The position numbers and the translations under genes are program-made. Of a DNA stretch of 64,000 bases, positions 1 to 11,676 are shown piece by piece. The notes under the pieces were generated by a model, which worked only from the letters and a program-made list of their open reading frames with translations, searched no databases and was not told where the DNA came from. Every line of letters begins with the position of its first letter. Position 1 is the first letter of the stretch. The DNA lies in the NCBI GenBank assembly GCA_013076295.1, contig RQOL01000906.1:930001-994000 (forward strand), in the 5' to 3' direction. The DNA comes from Sanderia malayensis. Lineage: Eukaryota; Cnidaria; Scyphozoa; Semaeostomeae; Pelagiidae.

Positions 1-384
1 AACATAAACAATCGAAGCTACGCTATACGAAAAGGTCAGTGGAAGCTTGTTACAGAGATAGACATTGGTTGGTCAAAACCTCCGGAATCTGAGAAAAATT
101 CAACTGAAGATAATGACAATGGACATATAAATGCCAAAACGTTCAGGGGGTATTTGCTAGATCCTGATCTTCCAAGAATACGAAATGGCCTTTTTAATGT
201 GCAAGTAGATAGCAGCGAAAGAAATGATTTGAGCATACAAAGACCGGACGTTGTGAAGGAGCTTCTGGAAATTATAGATCGATATGAGAAAACTAAAGTA
301 CCTTCGCACAGGGTTTACAGATGTAATCTGAAAGCATTGGAAAGAGCAAAAGCTGTGGGGGCATGGGGACCGTTTGTAAATTGA
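1..384 (+). CDS. Arylsulfatase B/I/J-like sulfatase, C-terminal exon (5' partial)
   Basis: The frame is open from base 1 to a TGA at 382-384 and encodes about 127 residues. It begins in the conserved 'AIRKGQWKL' strand found near the C-terminus of type I sulfatases. It continues with 'GLFNVQVDSSERNDLS', which corresponds to the 'LFDI..DPEERHDLS' segment of arylsulfatase B, then a helix ending 'VVKELLEIIDRYEKTKVP', and closes with 'AVGAWGPFVN', matching the family's terminal 'GVWGPW'. Members are lysosomal or secreted enzymes that hydrolyse sulfate esters of glycosaminoglycans. The catalytic domain with the formylglycine cysteine would lie upstream, outside the window, so activity cannot be judged. 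Arylsulfatases B, I and J cannot be separated on this piece. No start codon is expected here; this is the last coding exon. Confidence 0.85.
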   Translation, partial: NINNRSYAIRKGQWKLVTEIDIGWSKPPESEKNSTEDNDNGHINAKTFRGYLLDPDLPRIRNGLFNVQVDSSERNDLSIQRPDVVKELLEIIDRYEKTKVPSHRVYRCNLKALERAKAVGAWGPFVN

Positions 385-727
385 TTTAAGATTCATATGC
401 AAGGGGTTTCCTTCGTCAACAAACTGTATAATTTCTCATCTTTTTTTAAAGCACCATGTTATCAGAGAGCATAAGTTATTGAAATATAATCACACTTCGT
501 GTACTTCTACTTCTTTCAATTTCATAATCATCAAAACTTTGAATAATAAAATTGTTATTATACTTAATACAACAAAATAATTAAGCAACTATTACTCGAT
601 GATAATAAAAGAGATAAATATAGACGGAGATAAAATACATGCAATTCAATGATAAAAGCTACATCAAATACAACCCCCTGAGTTATACCATAAAGATGTC
701 CTATAGTCTTCAGGTTCTTCATGTAAC
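385..727. other. Convergent 3' intergenic region
   Basis: These 343 bp separate the stop codons of the sulfatase (+) and NXF1 (-). The sequence is AT-rich and presumably holds both 3' UTRs; AATAAA-like motifs occur near 545. I see no coding exon or structured RNA. Confidence 0.6.
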
Positions 728-3700
728 TCAAGGCACGAAAGCTTCTGGGGGTATCTTTCCTTCACGCTAAAATAAAAATATAATAATTTTGGATGAGGTC
801 CACCAAAATGGGATATGGTGCTCTAAGCATCCGTAATAAGAATGGGCGAAATTGAAAGAATTTGTTCCTTCGTTACCTGAAGATCCGTAAATACTTGTCC
901 AGCTTTCTGGAAATCCCAGTTATTTTGTTCTAAGCATCTGAAAAGATGAAAACAGAACAGATGATTAATACATGAGCGATAGAAACATCAAAACCGTTTT
1001 GAGCTGCATGAGAAATAAATAAACAATTGTAGATTTTCTTACTGCATGCTGAACTTTGCATTCATCTTGCTTGCCTCGCAGAATTTCGTCAAGAGCGCTT
1101 GTCGCTGTAAAACGTGGAAAACCAATTAATAGTTGCGAAGATCACAAAGCCTACAATTTCCGCGTAAGTGAGATAAAGAGGGAGGGGGGGGGGGAGAGAG
1201 AAAACTCATACCTCAGTTGAAAGGGCATTTTGGCCAATCGGAGCAGCAGTTGGAAGAGAGGAGACAGCAACCGGAGGAGATTGTGTCGAGCTTGAAGTTG
1301 ACTAAAAATACAATGAGTAAGTAATCATCATTACCATCATCAGGTCGAGCTTGCATGAGTAGGTAAGCACCCGGGAATAGTTAATGGACTAGATCGATTG
1401 ATGGATAAAATACAACTAAAATTCCGAATATGTTTACCGGTTGAGGTTTTCCAATCGAATTTCTTACTTGCAACTGATCATTCATAATCTTCATACTAAA
1501 ATAAATAAATATAAACAAATAAAAAAGACACATATTTTAGAATCCTCGGTTCATACTAAACCATCCACTTTTATTTAAAACTTAGAAAAGACATTATTAA
1601 AACAAAACAAAACAACATAACAGTTACGAAATGTAATTTTGCTGTGCCTTGTTAGAATGGGGGTATTCGTCACTAGCTTACTTGTTATCTGGTGTCAATA
1701 ACAGAATAAAAGTTCTCGAAAATGCACGCAATGTATCCCTGGCATCGCCTAAGAAGCAAAAAAGTCAATCAAATCAAACTCGCAACAAGTGTCTTCAACA
1801 AGGAGTGTTCTCAATCTTAAAATAGGTCTAATTTGGCAAAAAGCAGAAATTTATCCTAGTTTAATATAAAGCCACTTTAAGACGGTAACATACCCTCCAT
1901 GAAGTTTCCTCGCACGGTAAAACAAACAAAAGTCGGCTACAAAAACAAACAACGAGGTCAAGAAACATCACAAATTATGTCAAATAATTTTACAGTCGAA
2001 TGCAGGGAAGAAGAATAAGCTAATAGTGCTTGAGTAAAAGTGGCTTAGCAAAGATTAGATAGCTTTGTTCTTAATGTCATCATATGGTATTGGACATTAG
2101 TTGGCGATAGCTTGCTTTTAAATAATTAATGTAATTACTGTTAAGTTTTATTACAGTTTTATAGATTTTACTTTCATTTTGTTCCTGACACATACTGATA
2201 ACAGCATTTTCATGTTGAAATGTACATCCTCTATAAGGTTCCGTTATATTATTACATTACTATTATATACCCACCGTTTCAGTGCTGACGTCAAGTGCGA
2301 AAGATTCAAAGTCATGCCTAGTGCGAGGCAACTCATTCAGATAGGCAACCGCTGACAGCTTCGTGTTCTTAATCATGGTCAATTTCTTCCCTAAAACAAA
2401 ATGCAGAGCTCGGCGTTAGCAATGCCGTAACAAACCCACACTGCGTTGTTGCGTATGAAAATGCTAACAACACAACGCAAGAACTTCGATCGAGCCACGG
2501 GCAATAATCAACATACCTTTGTCTTTTAAACGAGTTAAATTTCTGTTGAACGGGTAATAATCGTTCATTGGTTGTGGTCTTTGAGAAAAATACAGAATAA
2601 TATTAATAAGCGTCATATTAGATAGCTTCAGTTGAGAGGCTTGACAAAAGGCAACATATGAATACTTCAGTAGAATCAAGTGGTAGCTAAGGGGAATGGT
2701 ACACGGGTTAACTCACTTTTCTCTGTTATAATCCTTCATGTGAACATTCATTATACTCATGGAAAATGTCGCCTGTATAACATAAAAAATATAAAGATGT
2801 AGACATAAAAAATAAGAAAATAATAATTCAAAATTGAACATTAATGAACCTAATCACTCAAAAGAAACTGATTGCACACGATTAACTTCTAAGCAAGATT
2901 CAAAATGACCTAAAGGTTGATTACGACTGCATAGGAACTCCCGTTACAAGACGAATGCTCTATAACGCAGAGAGACTTCGTTTTAAAGAGATTGGTGCAT
3001 TGACGGGAGCATCACTAAGCGAAAAACCAAATGCGAAAAAGGTGAGGCGTGACTTGTTTACCTGGTCGTGATAAAGCTCGAGAAGACCCTGTCTGTCTTC
3101 GCCATCGTACAACTGGAAATATCTGAAAAGAAAGAAAGTAGACGCAAAGGACACAAACGAGTTGAGATACTTGCAAACTCACCCTGCACAAAACCAACAC
3201 ACAACTGTCTCTTATAAGAATAATGTCTATAAGAATACCGAGACTTAAAATTGCCAAAAAATATGACAATTTAAGAATAACAATAGAAACAGTAGAAGCC
3301 AGGGACAATTTTAAACAGGTTCAAAAATGCATATCAATCAGAAGGAATTGGAATGAAGACATCAAGTAGCAAAGAAACAAGGAATTTAATATCCTTGTTA
3401 TTACACGCACTCGCGAAACAGCTAGCCATTGAATGAGTAATCTTAACAACTGAACCTAAGGCATCAGCGCGTATTGGGAAAGATCTGAATACGAAATGGT
3501 GGACATTGTTCTAGAGCATGCCTTTGGCCCATGCTGAACAAGAAAATGTTATCATGATTTAGCTGGTGTCATTTTATCAAAACAGTGATGAAAAGTGCTG
3601 CAATGGCGAGTCTATACGCGATGTCAGTCGCTTCTGAATTCAACAGCAAAGAAGATGCACGCGAACATAGTAGAATATATACATTACAATTGGTACATGT

Positions 3701-6700
3701 ATACGTATAACTGTAGAAAGTAAAGAAGGTTGCTGGAATGGAATTCAATTCCGGAAAATAGAGTGTAACAAAATGCCGAAGTGAAAGAGCAAACTGGCAG
3801 CAAGCAAAGCACACGACCGTGGCTTTGACAATGAATAGATTTTGCTGGCAAGGTGTCATCAGGGGGTGCATGCTGCACCGATCACACAGTGACTATCCTT
3901 TGCCAGAGAGCGACAAGACAGCCGGGTTCTCACGTCAAAGACAAACCCTTTAGAGCTTGACTTGGCTCAGCCGAAAAACAGTGTTGATGAGTTTTGCAGC
4001 CGAGAAATCGGTCTGCAGTTCGAGTATTAAAATGCAGAAATAATTGCTGCCATAACGAAAGATGCAATGATGAACAAAAATAAATAACAGAGACATGATA
4101 GCTGAGGAAAGAAAGTGATCTATTTTGCTGTTAAAAGTAAACATTGCAGGAGGTAACAGGTTGGTAGCACTTTAAAGTAGTCCTCGATTCAAAAATTAGC
4201 GACACCGGCAAATTTCAAGATAACATTTGCTGTATTCAAAGCGTCATGAAACCAATGGCAAATAATAATACGAAGCGCGTAACATCGCTGGGGAGGTATC
4301 TCCTCAAACAGACTACGGATGACACTAGCAATTGGAAATGCTGCTACCAAACTTCAGATGTATTCAGCCATGTAAACAATACTACGCTAGCAAAGTTTAT
4401 GGACACTCAGACAAGACAACGGATGCCAACAAAGAACTAAAGGTAGTCGTGTTAAGGTATCAATGGCCGTAAAGCCACATGGTGAAGTGTGGGCCTGTAA
4501 GGGTGGCTTGTAAAGCTTGGCAAAGTACAGGTTCTTCAAGCTACTGCACAGCAAAGAGTATGCAGAGCCTGTCTGACCAACAGTAAGCCACAGTGTTGCA
4601 GAAAATAGGTCACATCCAATCATATGAAGATAGAGAAAATTGAAAGGAAAATATCACCATACTGTGTAACAAACTGAATGATTTTCTGCTTCATTTGTGG
4701 ACTGGAAAAGTAATGTTCCTATGAAAATAAATATGCATATGTAAAATGCAATTTGATTGATTGAATAATTCAGCATGATATACAGTAAAAATCCGCAAAG
4801 AAGAACACGAGCCTGCAAATTTTGTATTCAGCATTCAGCCTATATTGTCAAAAACAAAAAACAAAAGCTATTGTTTCTTCTATTGTTTTGAGCAGAAATA
4901 TCATTCTGGGGTTCTTCATCCAAGGTTTTTACTGTCATTCAGTCAACATTTGAAAAAATAACGTGAACTATGTTAAAAGCAAAGCTGTCGAACCTTGACT
5001 TCTGGAAGAGGCGTGGCAGCTGGAACATCAAACAAAATTGGCGGCGGGAGCTTGATGCCATCCTGCAAACGAGGTCCAAGTGTCGATTGATTACGAGGAA
5101 AAGTATATCACGCTCATACACACATAATTAGCAAACTATGACCATAGAAGTAAGATAATTGCATAACAATGATAATTGTGATAACATAACGATGGAGATC
5201 ATGGTGCGTACTAAGTAAGTGAATTTAAATATCTCCACAACGTACCAAGAGTTCGACAGAATCCAATTTGCTACGCACGTCTCTAAAAATCGAAATTTAA
5301 AAAGTCAGAATTTATGCTCGAGCATGATGTACTTTTATCTTACAGCTTAAAAATTACGAATATCTTTAGTCAGTATCAACATACAAAGTAGCTGACACAC
5401 TAGCAAAGGTGTGCCTCATGTTCAGATTGACCAGCAAACAACACAAACACGAGGGGTTATATAAAAGATGGTTAATACAAATTTAGTTATACCTGAGAAG
5501 ACTTTCGCTGTTCTTCTGATATTTGATGCAGAGTGGATTTCCACTGATTAATAAATGCTTCAAGGATTTGACAATTTTGATTTTCTCCAGTTCTTCGAGG
5601 TTTTGGATCTGAATCAAATTTAATAAACAAAATAAATCATCCAAAAAAACTGAAGTAAGCATTTGGCATTAGATACTTTAAGCAATGTAAGCAAACTTGG
5701 TAAGCTCTTGCCTCATTGTCCTTCAGTGACAGGACTTCTAAACTTTGCAGCTTTCCAGGAATACTTCGCAACATATCAAGGTTCCTCAGATGATTTCCAG
5801 ACAGATCAAGACCAATAAGCTAGAAAGCATAAGAAAATGTGAAACACTGCCACCTGACAATACAGATGAAATCAACCAATGGGCTATTCTGACACACAAA
5901 ATGTCCAATTAATGACTCTACAACCTACCCCTGGGCTGACTTTGCTAATGACATCAACAATTCCTTGCATTAGCCATGGTTTATTCAGGTTGCCTTGTAT
6001 GTTGTTTGATGATAAGGCTAAAAATAAAACAAAAAAATCACACATTGCCGTAATATGTCGTAAACAAGTATGTCGTAAAATCATGGATTGACACACAAGG
6101 GGATACATGTAAAACACATTTCAACATACTTGTGTCTTCCATCAGATTGCTTAGATTAACAGAATTAGTTTCGACAATGAATCTTTGCGCCAGACAGTTC
6201 TAAAAGCAAACAAAGTGAACAGTTAATAGAAACAGCTTGTGCAGTGAAGCACCCCACAAGGTTCAACACATGCAGAGAAGAATATAGCTTCAAGTCATTT
6301 CACTGTCTTAAATTCAGACATCAATCAACACCAGAATGCAATCTTGTTTGCATTAAAGCAAACACAATCTTGTTTACGCTACCATGATTATTTTCTCTGT
6401 CTCTTCATCCAGGGGTTTGGAATGGACTGCATGAGATCCGCCTGCAGAAGCGTCTTGACGATTGGAAAACCTTGGAGGGTCGCTGTTACGAACATGAATG
6501 GCTATCTGAAGAAGCAATATTTGAAAGGAATTACACAATGCTCAACAAGAGCTTACACCACTTCGGTCTAAAAACTAACCTCAAGCACAGTCAGTTTTGA
6601 CTGCACATTGAAAATGATGCTGTAAGTACAGTAAATAGAACTGCCTTTTGAATGTATATTAAAAACGAAACCATAAAAAGAGCAATTTGGTATGCTTATC

Positions 6701-7832
6701 AATGCATAAGTACCTTTGATCCATCCCTGCAAGTTATTCTGTGGCTCTTTTGCTTGAGTTTATCTGCAATATTTTTATCATCAACAAAGAAGCTGGCACT
6801 GTCACCAACATAATGAAACTAGAATAGAAAAGCACAATGAGGTATATTTACTTATTACAGTATTGCCTCTTGCAAGATATATTTATCAGCAATAGCGATT
6901 CATAGACAAACCTCAACTAATTCATATGGTTCATCGATCAAACTTCTCATTTTGTTAAGTAACCAGTTCTTGTCATGGCTTTTTCCACCAGGTATCTAGA
7001 AAACACAAAACAGCCTTGTATTTAAGATCTTGCTAAACGAGAGTACAAGAAAAGTATCAGAAATATTGCCACATTGATCACTTACATTAATTTTGAACCA
7101 TTTTGAATCAAATGTTGTACTGCGAGGTTGTCTTCCACCATACGGTTTGCTGTTAAACAAAGTTTTGAATCGTTCAAGAGCCAATAAGTAAGATCTGGAT
7201 GCTATAGGAATCTGGATCTGGATGCTATAGCAGTTAAAAAGGCAACACATCATGTTGAACATAAACTAAGTAGGTACATAGTGATTTGCTTACTATCGAT
7301 AATTTGAGTGTGACGACGATTCTCTCATAGAATCATCTTCATCACCATCATCTTGTTGAAATCTTGAATATGGGGTTACTCCACTGTACCTCCCCCTCCC
7401 ACCTCTGTCATTCCTTCCACCTCGCCTGTTATTATACCTTCCACCACCACCTAAGAATAACATTAGTAGAAGGCATTTGAGAACAGTCACGCCCCCTACA
7501 TTACTACAATAGGATACAGATCAATCAGATCAGAACCCTTTTAAAGAGAGTTCTAGAATCCGACTTCTGCGGGCCCATGTTTAAAACAATATATTACTAG
7601 GTATTTGAATCAGATAAAATCGCTTCTTACCACCACCACGATATGGCCTATTGCCTCGACTCCGCCCCCCTCTTCCTCTACCTCTTGAATATGAACCACG
7701 ATAGCCTCCTGAGTCGGCTTGATTATCTTGTCTGTCCATCGCAGCATTTCCTCCTATTACTCTTGGTCCGTTTCTTGATGTTGTTACTGAGATATTCGCA
7801 TCGCCAATAGCTTTCAAAAAGTTGGCAGCCAT
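728..7832 (-). CDS. NXF1: Nuclear RNA export factor 1 (TAP/NXF1), multi-exon, complete
   Basis: Complete mRNA export receptor on the minus strand, spread over about 20 short exons. Reading from 7832: an N-terminal RGG-rich region (exons 7631-7832 and 7295-7450); the RRM-like domain starting 'KWFKIN' (7086-7149) and 'IPGGKSHDKNWLL' (around 6,950); leucine-rich repeats ('LIGLDLSGNHLRNL', 'LEVLSLKDNE', 5,720-5,820; 'LEELEKIKIVKSLKHLLISGNPLC', around 5,570); 'DGIKLPPPILFDVP' (around 5,020); the NTF2-like domain ('YDGEDRQGLLELYHDQ' around 3,090; 'NELPRTRHDFESFALDV' around 2,320; 'RDTLRAFSRTFIL' around 1,710); and the UBA-like C-terminus 'CLEQNNWDFQKAGQVFTDLQ' (877-937) followed by 'REGKIPPEAFVP' and the stop (728-766). 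NXF1 pairs with NXT1 through the NTF2 fold and carries mRNPs through FG nucleoporins. I prefer the ATG at 7830-7832; another in-frame ATG at 7962-7964 would overlap the divergent promoter. Intron 3123 to about 4,665 is unusually long and contains nothing I recognise. Confidence 0.95.
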
Positions 7833-7972
7833 GATGTTTTCGAGCAGCTTTGAGAAGGCCAGTAGAGTAGTATGCACGAAAGTATAGTCTGCATTTGTTA
7901 TTTCGTGACATTTTTGACCGACACGCTCTGTTTGGTTTGTTTGACTTGTGGAGTCGACTTGCATTGCAAAGC
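7833..7972. promoter_or_regulatory. Putative bidirectional promoter, NXF1 / unknown gene
   Basis: Only 140 bp separate the chosen NXF1 ATG (7832, minus) from the first ATG of the plus-strand gene (7973). Both genes must start transcription in or close to this interval, so a shared promoter is inferred. No TATA box is obvious. Confidence 0.6.
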
Positions 7973-8910
7973 ATGGCTACCATTAATTTAAATACAGACG
8001 AGTTATTAATGAATCTACAAGATTTAAAGGCAAGGCAACTGATAAGGCTTGGAAAGTATCCATCAGCTGACGTGCGGGGTAATACTACAAAAAAATCAAG
8101 TGATAATGACATCATCAGGGCTCTTAATGTTTTCAACTGTGCAAGGTACGACACCTAGACACTAAACAATATAAAATTTTATAATAACTTGGACTTTTCT
8201 TTCGACTATATATTCTAATATTTCATAGGCAGCGACTGCTATGCAAATATGTTCTTGATTGTACTGAACTCAGCAAACAGGAAAAGATGAAGTTTGAAGG
8301 TGAATTGAAAAAAGGTCATTAACTCATTAATAAAGCTTTGTTCACAAATTCTGTCTAATTTGAATTTCAACCAAACTTTTGTACAATATGTATCCACTTA
8401 AAAATTGTTTTTCCTTCAGATCATCTCTTGCAAAATCGCTTGCCAATGAATCCCATAATGCAATCTTGGTGTTCAGAGATGCAAAAACTATCAAGCACTG
8501 GAGTTGGGTGCATACAAGAATACAATCCTTTAAGTGACAACAAACTTGTGTATGATATAAACTACAAGCCCATATGCTGTGAATGCAACAAAGTTGTTTG
8601 CTCAACTGAACTTCGAAGGACTAGTATGCTGTCTAAACAACTAAAAAATGTTGCAGTATTGTCATTTACGACACGCTTCAAGGGCTATTGCTGCAGGGTA
8701 AGCATTGAATCAAGCTGCCCTTTATGTTCTCACAGAAGGTCAAAAACAAATGCAACTGAAAACCTTGAAGATTTGAAGATAACAGTAGACCCGTGTATTG
8801 GGAGCTGGTCAAATTTGGCATTAGATTGTCAAGGAATGCAGCCAGATCAAACATTTAGATTTATATTGGATAATGTGAGGATGGCTATTGATGAAATTGT
8901 ACCAAATTAG
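7973..8910 (+). CDS. Unrecognised protein with two CxxC pairs, 3 exons
   Basis: Three exons join cleanly: 7973-8145 (donor GTACGA), 8229-8299 (acceptor TTCATAG, donor GTGAAT) and 8420-8910 (acceptor CCTTCAG), stop at 8908-8910, about 244 residues. The start is the first true ATG, giving 'MATINLNTDELL'. The N-terminal half is predicted helical and charged ('RQRLLCKYVLDCTELSKQEKM'). The third exon has 'ICCECNKVVC', then 'YCCRVSIESSCPLCSHRR'. These CxxC pairs about 50 residues apart could bind one zinc ion as a ribbon or OB-fold insert. I do not recognise the family. The shared promoter with NXF1 suggests broad expression but says nothing about function. Intact splice junctions in one frame and the conserved-looking cysteine pattern support a real gene. 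Confidence 0.75.
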
Positions 8911-9155
8911 AATGGGAAAAGAGAGTGCTGACTTGAAAAGCAAGTTCAGTGGAAAATGTTCACTAAAATGAAGCTGTTACTGAAGAATAGCTAAACGCAA
9001 AATCACTATTGCAGATTATCTTTTTAAATTTTAATGACAAATCCAGTTAATTCCATTGATGTTATTTTACAAAATTCTTACAAAACAAGTGAACTTTGAT
9101 AATTAAAAAACAACAAAACAATATCCTTTCCTCTGCAGGAGAATTTTCCAATAAT
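8911..9155. other. Short convergent intergenic gap
   Basis: 245 bp between the stop codons of the unknown plus-strand gene and NPC2 on the minus strand. It is AT-rich, with nothing but probable 3' UTR. Confidence 0.5.
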
Positions 9156-11131
9156 TTAGCCTTTAATTTGGACTGGTATTTCAATACAAGCAAGATCTTT
9201 ACTCTTTTCATCTTTCAGTTGCCATTTAACTTCGAGTTTGAGCTGGAAAATTTTGAATATGCATTAAAATTACAACATTTATTGTAATTTTAATGCAAAG
9301 CAATTTCAAGAATTTAATGCAATGTAATTTCAAGAATTTGAATAATCGTTTAAGTGCTAAGGGCCCATTTACAGTCGACTTTCTGCGGACTTAGCTCAGT
9401 GGTGGTAATTAATTGGAATGCAAGGAATCGAGAAATTTGCTCAACGCTGAAAAGCAGCAAGTTGTCATCATGCATTACTCATGTAACTGCCTGATGACAG
9501 TAATAAACGAAAACAACATGGCTGGTTTTCGAAGTTCAGAACAAGATCAATATTACATGTTATGAAAACGCACAGGAGAATTGTTCTGAATGAATTGTGA
9601 ATTATGCCCCTCCATTGGCAAGTACCGTTATATTTTGGGCAAATATAACGGTACTTGCCGTTATATTTTGGCATATTTTTGGGCAAAAAATGGCTCCACG
9701 TTTACGAATGCCCCCTCCATCATTTCAGTCCTACATGTTTGAGAGGCAGCACTCTGAGGCCAATCTCATTTATGCTTGCATTTATATAGAAAATGTTCAA
9801 GCAGTCCTTTTGTTAAACATTTTCTGTTGTTTTTTCCAACAAATAAACTATAAATATAAAGAAAACCTTTTCTCTTCTTCGGGCATTTTTAATTGCATGC
9901 GTGACCTCAACAACAAAATGAAAACAAAACCTGCCTTTCTTTCTTGCACAACAGCGAATATGTTATTGGCAATGACAGGAGGAATTAAAGTGAGCAAGTT
10001 GAGCACCTCGCGAGGTGCTCAAAGCTGCGGGGTGTTGCTCAGGCCAGAGATGACCATCTACAGTTCTGAGCAAGAGAACCCTGGGGCGATAATTGGGATA
10101 ATCCCCGAAAATATGCAAGTTTTCTTGACTTGAGCATGACTGTACATGGGCCCTTAAGTGCAAAACTTACCGATGGATAGGCTGTTAGAATTTCAAGCTG
10201 TTGATGGTAGGTCACTTTTACACCAGCTTTTAATGGACACGTCAGACCAGAATTTTTGCAACCATCCTTTTCTTTGAGAGGAAATGGAATGGGTATACCA
10301 GCAATGACACCGTGAACAACTGGTGTTACACTTGACGCAGCGCCATCTGGAATATCAAATTTTCTTTTAGAATATCACATTGCAACCACGTTTCCGCATT
10401 TGATGAATTCGAGCCTTGCCCGTACAAGCAGTCTGCATACATCCCTTGCAATTATTAAAGTACTGACAACGCTATAAAAGTTGCATTAAGTCACAAAGGC
10501 CCCAAGAAGTTACAGATTAACACTTACTTGGAATAAAGTCGATAGTAATTGTGGAATTCGTCCCTTTCTTCAAACCACAACCAGCCGGGTTATCACATGG
10601 ATCAACGTAAACTGCTACAGGCTTACCAGCTCCACCTTCATCTGGAAGATAAAAATTTATCGCATGAAAATTAGGGAAGACGGAACAAACAGTAAAGACT
10701 ACCAACTGATTTGGGCTATTAACATTGCAAGTTCAAAAAATGCTAATTGCAGTCAGTCGCCTTTTGCTGGTCAAATGAACAAAATGTGGGCATTATGGAT
10801 ATGCATCATCATACCATTAATGCATACGGGCTAGGCCCAAAATGTATAGCTCAATTTTCCTTGTCTTAAACTCTCAAATGCAATAAAAATCTTATCAAAA
10901 TGATATCCTGGCATGGTTTTATGTTGGCGTATAATTTTATTCAAGGTGGTCCAAGCCAACGGTATTGACTTAAAAAATTTGCTATCGGAATGTTTTGGAC
11001 AAAGATAAATTTTCTGATTGTAAAATCTCTTAAGAATTGTACTTACCACAGTTTAAAAACTTAACACTAACAGGTACTGCAGCTGTAAGTCCAACAAGGG
11101 CAGCAACTGCGAGAAATAGCATTGAATTCAT
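9156..11131 (-). CDS. NPC2: NPC2, lysosomal/secreted cholesterol-binding protein (ML domain), complete
   Basis: Four exons, about 154 residues. Exon 1 (11047-11131) encodes a signal peptide, 'MNSMLFLAVAALVGLTAAVP', ending in 'FLNC', the first ML-domain cysteine. Exon 2 (10528-10641) has 'VYVDPCDNPAGCGLKKGTNSTITIDFIP', the family's 'V.PC...PC.L.KG....V.F' segment. Exon 3 (10171-10346) has 'VVHGVIAGIPIPFPLKEKDGCKNSGLTCPLKAG', very close to the NPC2 'VHG....VPVPFPIP..DGC.SGI.CPI' core. Exon 4 (9156-9242) gives 'EVKWQLKDEKSKDLACIEIPVQIKG' and the stop. All six family cysteines are present. NPC2 hands cholesterol to NPC1 in late endosomes and lysosomes; cnidarians often have several copies. The last intron (9243-10170) is mostly one transposable element that ends about 10 bp from the 5' splice site. 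Confidence 0.95.
9617..9659. repeat. Perfect 19-bp-arm hairpin inside the transposon
   Basis: Arms GGCAAGTACCGTTATATTT and its exact complement flank a 5-nt loop. A third partial copy (CCGTTATATTTTGG) follows directly at about 9658-9671. Confidence 0.85.
9999..10022. repeat. Perfect 24-bp palindrome
   Basis: The half-site TTGAGCACCTCG is followed by its exact reverse complement with no spacer, centred on CGCG. It lies in the same transposon and could be a subterminal protein-binding site. Confidence 0.85.
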
Positions 11132-11676
11132 GTTGAATTGAGAAGTGTGTGCGACCTCGAACTGCGACACAAACCGAGAAAAGAATAAACTAAAAATCCC
11201 CTCTCGCTTTTACGTTGTATTTACGTTGTACAGGGGACACATGACAATGATACGATACTGAATAATAAACAGTGATTGGCTGCCAAAGAACCGACTGATA
11301 GTATCGAAGTTTATTCGCTTGAAACATATGATCCATCAACACTATATCACACTATTACGCAACAATATATTTTACATGAAACTAAAAATACATTTCACAA
11401 TGGCCCGATTAAATCATAGAGCCCATCCCATCCCAGTGTGTTCCCAGGGTCCAATTGTCCGGTACCGTACTTGGGACAAGACAAGCAAGTAAAGGACCTG
11501 AAGTGAAACAAAATATTATTCAACAAGTCCAAATAATCGACACTGATAAAGGGTCTTCTGTACGTTGAGATAATTTCATTTTCTCCCAGATGTCTTGCAT
11601 GGCATGGTGTAACTGGCTGTAATGACGTCATGCTGTAAAAAAAGTCCTTCAGATAAACTTTAGCCTTATAAGTAGG
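11132..11676. other. Intergenic region, NPC2 promoter and TEX30 3' end
   Basis: 545 bp upstream of NPC2 (minus) and downstream of the TEX30 stop. It must hold the NPC2 5' UTR and promoter and the TEX30 3' UTR. I see no coding exon. Confidence 0.5.

Larger units (their letters stand above)
9358..10153. mobile_element. Non-autonomous DNA transposon in the NPC2 intron
   Basis: The left end TAAGGGCCCATTTACAG and the reverse complement of the right end (AAGGGCCCATGTACAG) match at 16 of 17 positions. Both are flanked by TTAAGTGC (9350-9357 and 10154-10161), so the target duplication is 8 bp, or 5 bp (AGTGC) if the TIR takes in TTA. The 0.8 kb interior has no transposase that I recognise; the 178-codon frame at 9597-10133 resembles nothing known to me. 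It contains two internal hairpins (separate entries). Confidence 0.75.

Noticed and set aside
7962..7964. Upstream in-frame ATG for NXF1
   Set aside because: It would add 44 residues without RGG character and lies 9 bp from the ATG of the divergent gene; the ATG at 7832 gives the more NXF1-like start.
9385..9405. tRNA-like start GCGGACTTAGCTCAGTGGTGG
   Set aside because: It looks like a tRNA 5' end with box A, but no anticodon arm or box B follows at the right distance, and it lies inside a DNA transposon.
9597..10133. 178-codon frame inside the NPC2-intron element
   Set aside because: No transposase motifs; it runs through two palindromes and resembles non-coding MITE interior.
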